From assembly GCA_020853395.1 (NCBI GenBank), contig JADYYY010000008.1, forward strand, positions 85,889-147,530: a stretch of 61,642 nt of DNA, in the 5' to 3' direction. This document shows, one piece after another, positions 56,129 through 61,642 of the stretch. The stretch's first letter is position 1. Each line of letters begins with the position of its first letter. Origin of the DNA: Acidobacteriota bacterium. GTDB taxonomy: Bacteria > Acidobacteriota > Vicinamibacteria > Vicinamibacterales > SCN-69-37. The position numbers and the translations under genes are program-made. The notes under the pieces were generated by a model. That model made no database searches, was not told the origin of the DNA, and saw nothing but the letters and a program-made list of their open reading frames with translations.

Positions 56129-56134
56129 TAGGAT
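56129..56134 (+). promoter_or_regulatory. candidate -10 element for a leaderless start
   Basis: TAGGAT, in TGATAGGATCCGGCG, lies seven bases before the GTG at 56142, so transcription could start at or next to the start codon. The string differs from the one at 40583-40597 by a single base. Confidence 0.35.
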
Positions 56135-56141
56135 CCGGCGC

Positions 56142-57101
56142 GTGATCCGCCGGTTGATCGCCGCGGCCGATCGGCAGTCCGTGCTGATCCTGCTCCTCTA
56201 CGCGACCGTCGCCACCGCCATCGGCCACGTCGACTACCACGTCCGCGCCAACCCGGAGCGCGGGTTCGCGGAGTACACGCCGGGCGTCGTCGCCGGCACC
56301 GAGCCGGCGCCAGGCCGCTATCGCGTGCTCGCGCCGTACGCGTACGAGGGGCTCGCGGCGTTGACCGGGTTCGATCGCCGCAGCACGTGGGTGCTCTTCC
56401 GATGGCTCACGATCTTCGCCGCGCTCGGGGCGACGCACTGGTATCTGTCGACCTGGTTCGACCGCGGCCCGTCCGTCGCCGGCGTGCTGCTGACGACGGC
56501 CCTGCTTCCGCTGACGTTCACGAACAGTTGGGCGCATCCCGACCACCTGATGGAGCTGTTCCTCTTCACGTGGGGCACGGCGTGCATCGCTCGTGGTGCG
56601 ACGGCGCTCTTCGCCGCCGTCCTCGTCGCGAACGCGCTCAATCGCGAAACGTCCGCGTTCCTGGTAGTACTCTTCTGGATGGCCGGTCCCTTCGATCGGC
56701 GCCGACTGCGGCTGACGGTCGGTCTCGGACTGCTGTGGCTTTCGATCCATGCCGGCCTGCGCCTGACGCTCGGCGTCGAGACCTACGATCCCTGGCAGTG
56801 GCGCCGGAACCTCGAGTTCCTCGCGTTGCTGCCCGCCAACTGGGATCCGTACTATCGCGCGTACGCGTGGTTCGTCGTCGTGCTGGCGCTGCCGCTGATC
56901 GCGGCGGCCGCGAGCACGTGGCCGACGCTGCCGCGTGTGCTCCGCATGAGCACCGCCGTCGTGGCGCCGGCGTTCACGGTGGTGGCGCTGCTGTTCTCGA
57001 GCATCATCGAAACGCGCATCTTCACGCCGCTCCTCCCGCTCTTGGCGCCGGCGATGGTGTTCGCGCTGTTCGCGCCGCGGGCAGCGGCCGCCCATCCGTG
57101 A
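56142..57101 (+). CDS. polytopic membrane protein of unknown function
   Basis: This 319-aa protein starts with GTG and has about eight membrane segments. The first loop (about 35-65, YHVRANPERGFAEYTPG, APGRYRVLAPYAYEGLAAL) is polar and exposed. Later a SWAHPDHLMELFLF segment and a LNRETSAFLVVLFW helix are seen, patterns found in predicted membrane glycosyltransferases or their relatives. No catalytic motif is certain. It lies among GT-C genes and is followed by the HEAT-repeat gene after 34 bases. Confidence 0.7.
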   Translation: MIRRLIAAADRQSVLILLLYATVATAIGHVDYHVRANPERGFAEYTPGVVAGTEPAPGRYRVLAPYAYEGLAALTGFDRRSTWVLFRWLTIFAALGATHWYLSTWFDRGPSVAGVLLTTALLPLTFTNSWAHPDHLMELFLFTWGTACIARGATALFAAVLVANALNRETSAFLVVLFWMAGPFDRRRLRLTVGLGLLWLSIHAGLRLTLGVETYDPWQWRRNLEFLALLPANWDPYYRAYAWFVVVLALPLIAAAASTWPTLPRVLRMSTAVVAPAFTVVALLFSSIIETRIFTPLLPLLAPAMVFALFAPRAAAAHP

Positions 57102-57135
57102 TGACGAACGGATCGCTCCGACCGAGGTCGACCTC

Positions 57136-58257
57136 ATGATCGCTCTTCTCGCTCCACTCCTTCTGTCCGCGCTGCTGTCGGCCCCACAGGGGCCTGCCGG
57201 TGACACGGCGTCCGCGCTCCTGACCCTGGCGGAGGCTGGCAAAGCCGCCGAAGCCTGGACACGCTGGAGCGAGCTGCCGCGCTCGGCCGATCGGTCGCGC
57301 GCCGGCGTGCTGCTGGCGGCGGCCACGGGCGACGTCTCGCGCGGCATCGCCGCTTACGACGAGCTGCTGGAGCAGACGAAGCAGGACGAACCGCCGCTGC
57401 TGCGGATGCTCGCGGTCGCGGCGAGCGTGCCGCTCACTCAACCCACGCTCGCCGAGGACGTGCGGACCGAGGCCTGCGGCATCGCCATGCGCGCCGATCG
57501 TGCGGCCGACCGATGTCAGCCGCTGCTCGATGCGATCTGGGGCACGCCGGACGTCGCGGCGCAAGCCGTCGCGGTCTACCGGCTCGCGCACGCGGGGCTG
57601 CGGCCGTGGCCGCAGTTCTTCCCCACCTACGCCGAGCAGCTCCCGGGCGCGCTTCGCGTCGAGATCGTCACGCGCTTCACGCGTCTCACGACCGCCGAGC
57701 GGCTCGATCTCCTGCGGCCGGTCTTCGAGCGGGACGAGTACATGTCGTCTCGCGCCGCGGCCGCCGCCGCGCTCGGCGACTTCCCGGACAGCGAGACGAC
57801 GAGCCTGCTCCGCCAGCTCCTGCGGACGCCGCAACCGTACGAGATCCAGATCGCGCTGAAGATCGCGCTCGCGCGGCATGGCGATCCCGCGGCAGCCGCC
57901 GACGTGCAGCAGCTCAGATCGGAAGTGAGCGGCCGGCGCGCGGTGGACGCGGGCGTCGCACTCGCCCTCGCGGGCAGCCCGTACGGTCCCGATCCCGCGC
58001 GCCTGCTCGAGACCTCGACGCCGGAAACCCGTGGCCGGCTCGCCGTCATGCTCGCGCGCGCTCAGCCGGACCTGGCGAAGCACACGGTGCGCACGCTCAT
58101 GGACGATCCGTCGAGCGACGTGAGGATCTCGGCGCTGCGCGCCGCGGGCCAGCTCGGCATGGGACTCGAACGTGCCGTGTACGCGCGCGTCGGGGATGCG
58201 AATCCCGGCGTCCGGCTCGCGGCCGTCAACGCCGTGCTGCAGACGCTCGGCGATTGA
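57136..58257 (+). CDS. exported HEAT-repeat protein
   Basis: This 373-aa protein has an N-terminal hydrophobic segment (about 1-20), probably a signal peptide. Helical repeats follow. The C-terminal half (about 190-373) shows PBS/HEAT-like units such as YMSSRAAAAAALGDFPDSETTSLLRQLL, VRISALRAAGQLG and VRLAAVNAVLQTLG, an alpha-solenoid that usually mediates protein contacts. No enzymatic residues are apparent. Being exported and placed between membrane glycosyltransferases, it could scaffold an assembly complex in the periplasm. This is inference. Confidence 0.75.
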   Translation: MIALLAPLLLSALLSAPQGPAGDTASALLTLAEAGKAAEAWTRWSELPRSADRSRAGVLLAAATGDVSRGIAAYDELLEQTKQDEPPLLRMLAVAASVPLTQPTLAEDVRTEACGIAMRADRAADRCQPLLDAIWGTPDVAAQAVAVYRLAHAGLRPWPQFFPTYAEQLPGALRVEIVTRFTRLTTAERLDLLRPVFERDEYMSSRAAAAAALGDFPDSETTSLLRQLLRTPQPYEIQIALKIALARHGDPAAAADVQQLRSEVSGRRAVDAGVALALAGSPYGPDPARLLETSTPETRGRLAVMLARAQPDLAKHTVRTLMDDPSSDVRISALRAAGQLGMGLERAVYARVGDANPGVRLAAVNAVLQTLGD

Positions 58258-58270
58258 TGCGAACGCGGCC

Positions 58271-59833
58271 GTGACAGCCGATTCGCGCTCGACTGCCGGC
58301 CGCGAGCCGCCGGGCGTTCCTGCCGCCGCGCCGCTCGTCCTGGTCGCCGTGGCGTCGACCGCGCTCTTCGCCTGGATTCTCTGGCGCACGGCGTGGGTGA
58401 GCGACGACGCCTTCATCACGCTCCGGACGATCGACAACGCCGTGAACGGGTTCGGGCTCCGCTGGAACATCGCGGAGCGGGTCCAGACCTACACGCACCC
58501 GGCCTGGCTGCTCGTCCTGCTGCCGTTCTACGCGATCACGCGCGAGCCGTACTTCACGACCCTGGCCGTGCAAGCCGCGCTCTCGCTCGCCACCGTGTTC
58601 GTGCTGCTGCGATACGTGGCGACGGCCACCGGGCGCGCAGCCGTTGCGGCGGCCGTGCTGATCAGCTCGAAGGCGATGACCGACTTCTCCACGAGCGGGC
58701 TCGAGAACCCTCTCTCGCACGCGGCGTTGCTCGCGACGTTCCTGGCCTGGCGCAACGGCGGAAGGCACCGGCCCTGGCTCGTCGCGCTGGCGTCGTCGGT
58801 CGTCGTGCTGTGCCGGCTCGACCTCTTGCTCCTGATCGGCCCGCTGCTCATCTGGATCGCGTCAACCAGCCTTCGCACGACGTGGCGTCCGCTGGCGCTG
58901 GGCCTGTCGCCGTTGCTCGCATGGGAGGCCTTCGCCGTCGTCTACTACGGGACGCCCGTGCCCAACACGGCGCTCGCCAAGGTCGCAACCGGAATCCCGG
59001 CGATCGATCTCGTCCGGCAGGGCGGGCGGTACTGGTGGGCGACGTTCGTGATCGATCCCGTCACGGTGGCGGCGATCGTGGGCGCCGCGCTGGTCGTGAT
59101 GGCTCGCCGCCGCGGCGGAGCCGCGTTCGCTGCCGGGAGCCTCCTGTATGCCGGGTATCTGGTCCGCGTCGGCGGCGACTTCATGAGCGGCCGATTCCTC
59201 ACGCCGCTGCTGTGCTGGTCGCTGCTCGCCGCGATCGGCCTTCCGCCCGTGGGAACCAACCGGCGGCGAAGGCCCGCGTGGCTCGTCCCCGCGGCCCTGG
59301 CGGCGCTCATCGTCGCCACCGGGCTCGCGGGCGCGCGGACGGCGCCGCTCTCGAGCGGCCCGCGATTCGGCCAGGGAGACCCCGACGTCATGGACGTGGA
59401 CGGCGTCGTGGACGAGCGCCGCTTCTACTTCCAGACGCTGGGGCTCGGCGCGCAGTTGCGTGGCGCCGGCCTGGACCATCATCCCTGGGTGCAAGCCGGG
59501 AAGGCGGCGCGGCTGCGCAACGCCGGAGCCAACGTGGCGGTCGCCGGCAACGTCGGCCTGTTCGGCTATCATGCCGGCCCCGGCGTGCACGTCATCGATC
59601 GCAACGCGCTCTGCGACCCGTTGCTCGCGCGGCTGCCGGCCCGGACGCCGTGGCGCATCGGCCACTTCACGCGCGACGTGCCGGCCGGCTACGTCGACAC
59701 GATCCGCCAGCACACGAACGTCATCGCCGACCCTGGCATCCACGCGCTCTACGACCGCGTCGCGATCGTGACGCGCGGCAGCGTGTGGACGGCGGCGCGA
59801 TGGCGGTCGATCGCCGCGCTGCTGCTCGAATGA
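58271..59833 (+). CDS. GT-C-type membrane glycosyltransferase, paralogue A
   Basis: This protein of about 520 aa has an N-terminal membrane helix and then the GT-C signature loop VSDDAFITLRTIDNAVNGFGLRWN with an acidic pair, followed by ERVQTYTHPAWLLVLL. About ten membrane segments follow, then a C-terminal soluble domain (about 380-520, DERRFYFQTLGLGAQLRG, GNVGLFGYHAGPGVHVID, DPLLARLPA). The layout resembles AftB-like and other decaprenyl-phosphate-sugar-using enzymes. GTG at 58271 is chosen, after which similarity to the neighbour begins. The stop overlaps the start of its paralogue at 59830. Confidence 0.8.
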   Translation: MTADSRSTAGREPPGVPAAAPLVLVAVASTALFAWILWRTAWVSDDAFITLRTIDNAVNGFGLRWNIAERVQTYTHPAWLLVLLPFYAITREPYFTTLAVQAALSLATVFVLLRYVATATGRAAVAAAVLISSKAMTDFSTSGLENPLSHAALLATFLAWRNGGRHRPWLVALASSVVVLCRLDLLLLIGPLLIWIASTSLRTTWRPLALGLSPLLAWEAFAVVYYGTPVPNTALAKVATGIPAIDLVRQGGRYWWATFVIDPVTVAAIVGAALVVMARRRGGAAFAAGSLLYAGYLVRVGGDFMSGRFLTPLLCWSLLAAIGLPPVGTNRRRRPAWLVPAALAALIVATGLAGARTAPLSSGPRFGQGDPDVMDVDGVVDERRFYFQTLGLGAQLRGAGLDHHPWVQAGKAARLRNAGANVAVAGNVGLFGYHAGPGVHVIDRNALCDPLLARLPARTPWRIGHFTRDVPAGYVDTIRQHTNVIADPGIHALYDRVAIVTRGSVWTAARWRSIAALLLE

Positions 59834-61335
59834 TCTCCATCTGCTCGCGCCGCGGAAGCGCCGTGCTGCTGGCCGCAGCATCCGCGGCGTTGCTCGTCGT
59901 GATCGTTCGAGCCGCCTGGCTGTGCGACGACGCGTACATCACGATCAGGACGGTGGACAACTTCGTCCACGGGCTGGGGCTGCGGTGGAACGTCGACGAA
60001 CGGGTCCAGACCTACACGCACCCGCTGTGGATGTGGGCGCTCGTGCCCGGTTACGCCATCACCGGCAGCGCGCGCCTCACGCTGCTCGGCACGTCGATCG
60101 CGGCGTCGATCGCCGCCGTCGCCATGCTGGCCCGGATTGGCCGCGCGCGCGCAGGCGCGACGCTCGCCGTCCTGATCGCGCTGGCCGGGTCGAAGTCGTT
60201 CGTCGAGTACTCCACGTCGGGGCTCGAGGAGTCGCTGCTCTTCGTGCTGCTCGCCGCGGCGATGGCGCTGGCGATGCGGGAGGAGTCCAGGCCGGCCGCG
60301 ACGGCCGGCTGGTTCGCGGGTCTCGTGCTGGTCACCAGGCTCGACGCCGGCCTGCTCGCGCTGCCGCTGCTCGCCCGGTCCCTTGCGAAGGGCGGACGCG
60401 CGGCTCGCCGAACGCTCACGGCGGCGGCCCTGCCGGCGGCTCTGTGGGCGGCGTTCTCCGTCGTGTACTACGGCGTGCCGTTCCCGAACACGGCCTACGC
60501 CAAGCTCGGCCACGGCGTGCCCAGGGCGGAGTTGATCCAGCAGGGCGGCCGCTATCTCGCGGACTTCGCGTTCATGGATCCGGTAGGCGCGGCGTTCGTG
60601 CTCGGCGCGATCGCCTGGGGGATCGTGCGTCGCCGCTGGGAGGTCGTCGCCGCCATCGGCCTCTGGACCTCGTACGTCGTCTGGGTCGGGGGCGACTTCA
60701 TGAGCGGCCGGCTGCTCGCACCGGCGGTGTGGTTGTCGGCCGTGTTCCTGGCGAGAACAGGGCCAGGCATCTCGCTGAAAGCGGGCGGGGTCGCCGGCCT
60801 CGCGACGCTGAGCCTCCTGTTCGCTGCGCCGGCGCCGGCAATCTGGGGACCGCCAGGCCGGGGCGGTGACGGCCGCACGTCCTGGCGTGTCACCGACGAA
60901 CGGCAGTTCTACTACCCCACGACCGGCCTCCTGCTGCATGGGCTCCGCGAGGAGGCTGACCGGCATCCGTGGCCAAGGCGCGTCCTGGACGCACGGGAGC
61001 GCGGTGAGAACGTCCAGGTCTTCAAGTGGGTCGGCTTCGCGGGGTACTTCGCCGGCCCGAGGGTCCATCTGATAGACCCGTACGGCCTGACCGACCCCTT
61101 GTTGGCCCGGCTACCGGCAGACTCGGACTGGGCCCCCGGCCATTTCCTGCGACAAGTGCCGTCGGGCTACCCAGAAAGCGTCTCGAGTGGGACAAACCAT
61201 ATACAGGACGGCCTCGTTGGCCGATACTATGAGCGCCTGGGGCGCGTCACCCGCGAGCCGCTTCTCGCGCCGGGGCGCCTCCGCGCAATTCTCTGGTTGA
61301 ACTTCCAGCAGCCGCGAGTTCCATCCGCTCCGTGA
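59830..61335 (+). CDS. GT-C-type membrane glycosyltransferase, paralogue B
   Basis: This 501-aa protein is a clear tandem relative of the preceding gene. Matching blocks in the same order are CDDAYITIRTVDNFVHGLGLRWN, ERVQTYTHPLW, YSTSGLEESL, VYYGVPFPNTAYAK, QGGRYLADF, VGGDFMSGRLL, TDERQFYYPTTGLLL and LTDPLLARLPAD. The ATG overlaps the previous stop (ATGA). It has about ten membrane segments and a C-terminal periplasmic domain with conserved HLIDPYGLTDPLL. Both copies keep the acidic loop, so both are probably active, perhaps with different acceptors. Confidence 0.82.
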   Translation: MISICSRRGSAVLLAAASAALLVVIVRAAWLCDDAYITIRTVDNFVHGLGLRWNVDERVQTYTHPLWMWALVPGYAITGSARLTLLGTSIAASIAAVAMLARIGRARAGATLAVLIALAGSKSFVEYSTSGLEESLLFVLLAAAMALAMREESRPAATAGWFAGLVLVTRLDAGLLALPLLARSLAKGGRAARRTLTAAALPAALWAAFSVVYYGVPFPNTAYAKLGHGVPRAELIQQGGRYLADFAFMDPVGAAFVLGAIAWGIVRRRWEVVAAIGLWTSYVVWVGGDFMSGRLLAPAVWLSAVFLARTGPGISLKAGGVAGLATLSLLFAAPAPAIWGPPGRGGDGRTSWRVTDERQFYYPTTGLLLHGLREEADRHPWPRRVLDARERGENVQVFKWVGFAGYFAGPRVHLIDPYGLTDPLLARLPADSDWAPGHFLRQVPSGYPESVSSGTNHIQDGLVGRYYERLGRVTREPLLAPGRLRAILWLNFQQPRVPSAP

Positions 61336-61383
61336 ACGTGATCGGAGTGTGACCCGGCTGCCCTTCGACGCAATGGGTGGCCG

Positions 61384-61642
61384 GTGACTGTAAGACGAAT
61401 CGCACGAAGACTGCAGCGGAGTGTCGTCCCGATCCTGATGGCCTGGGCGGCGCTGCTGCCCGCAGCGGCCTCCGCCGATCTCACGAAGATTGCCGGCCCG
61501 ACGACGGTGCGCAACGAGAACCGGCTGCTGGTGAAGCTCGACGCCGCGTTCGACTCGGTCAACAACGTCTACCTCGTCGTCTGGGGCACGCAGTCGGCCG
61601 GCCCGGTCAACGGCCAGTTCGTCGACGTCAACGGCGCGCCGG
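61384..61642 (+). CDS. secreted protein, 3' end beyond window
   Basis: Only the first 86 codons are present, with no stop before the window ends. GTG at 61384 opens a signal peptide of about 31 residues: a basic N-terminus (VRRIARRLQR), a hydrophobic core and a cleavable LLPAAASA. The mature start (DLTKIAGPTTVRNENRLLVKLDAAF) leads into NNVYLVVWG and GQFVDVNG. These are reminiscent of beta-rich repeats in large cell-surface proteins in which 'yLVVW...gqfV...nG' recurs. The true length and repeat number are not visible. Confidence 0.6.
   Translation, partial: MTVRRIARRLQRSVVPILMAWAALLPAAASADLTKIAGPTTVRNENRLLVKLDAAFDSVNNVYLVVWGTQSAGPVNGQFVDVNGAP

Noticed and set aside
58393..59829. N-terminal extension of the paralogue B gene across paralogue A
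   Set aside because: This part is a frame-shifted reading of paralogue A; the real protein starts at ATG 59830 with matching N-terminal similarity.
40602..61335. A defence island or secondary-metabolite cluster
   Set aside because: All recognisable genes fit glycan synthesis; there are no nucleases, toxin-antitoxin pairs, PKS or NRPS modules.

Overview
The window is 61.6 kb of very GC-rich bacterial DNA with dense, mostly overlapping genes on both strands. It carries a complete-looking dcw (division and cell wall) cluster, a meso-diaminopimelate-type MurE motif, a mutS2-dnaG-rpoD block and a long glycan-biosynthesis run. The GC content, gene neighbourhoods and secretin-like/proline-rich proteins fit an Acidobacteriota member, perhaps class Vicinamibacteria. 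That assignment is inference from style; there is no rRNA gene here to test it.

Layout. (1) 1-3125, + strand: the end of a DinG-type helicase, a secreted TPR protein, and the yggS-yggU pair. (2) 3181-8459, - strand: lepB-lepA (translationally coupled), then a cellulose-synthase-like GT2 followed by citrate synthase, with a good sigma70 promoter and a leader hairpin at 8470-8523. (3) 8531-17597, + strand: larB, mutS2, dnaG, rpoD, a CAU-anticodon tRNA, a 624-bp gene-free repeat region, then a C4 zinc-ribbon coiled-coil protein, RNase H and an eight-cysteine protein. (4) 17587-21462, - strand: an MHS-type MFS transporter, a CPA2 antiporter fused to a cyclic-nucleotide-binding domain, and PgeF. 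(5) 21655-21954, + strand: a lone 99-aa protein with a SpoVG-like look. (6) 21970-40397, - strand: mraZ-rsmH-ftsL-PBP(PASTA)-murE-murF-mraY-murD-ftsW-murG-murC-ftsQ-ftsA-ftsZ, then a B12-type radical SAM gene. A textbook promoter and a three-copy MraZ-box-like operator precede mraZ. (7) 40602-61335, + strand: about 16 genes for surface-glycan assembly. These are GT4, GT2, GT9 and GT-C glycosyltransferases, two extended SDR sugar enzymes, a DegT aminotransferase, a capsule-type transferase, a SPASM radical SAM protein, a secretin-N-like secreted protein and a HEAT-repeat protein. (8) 61384-end: the start of a secreted protein.

How the parts work together. Region 6 is one transcription unit that makes lipid II (MurC-F, MraY, MurG), flips/polymerises it (FtsW with the PASTA PBP) and builds the Z ring (FtsZ, FtsA, FtsQ, FtsL), probably under MraZ autoregulation. 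Region 7 diverges from the same intergenic region and reads as a single overlapping operon that makes an undescribed extracellular or lipid-linked glycan. No recognisable flippase, polymerase or ABC exporter is in view.

The most unusual signals are: the repeat island at 15363-15979, with a perfect 31-bp inverted repeat and ten 18-bp tandem units; the mraZ operator architecture; an SDR lacking its catalytic Tyr; a 19-bp inverted repeat in the only sizeable gap of the dcw cluster; and the tandem GT-C paralogues. I saw no CRISPR array, insertion sequence, prophage or classical defence system.
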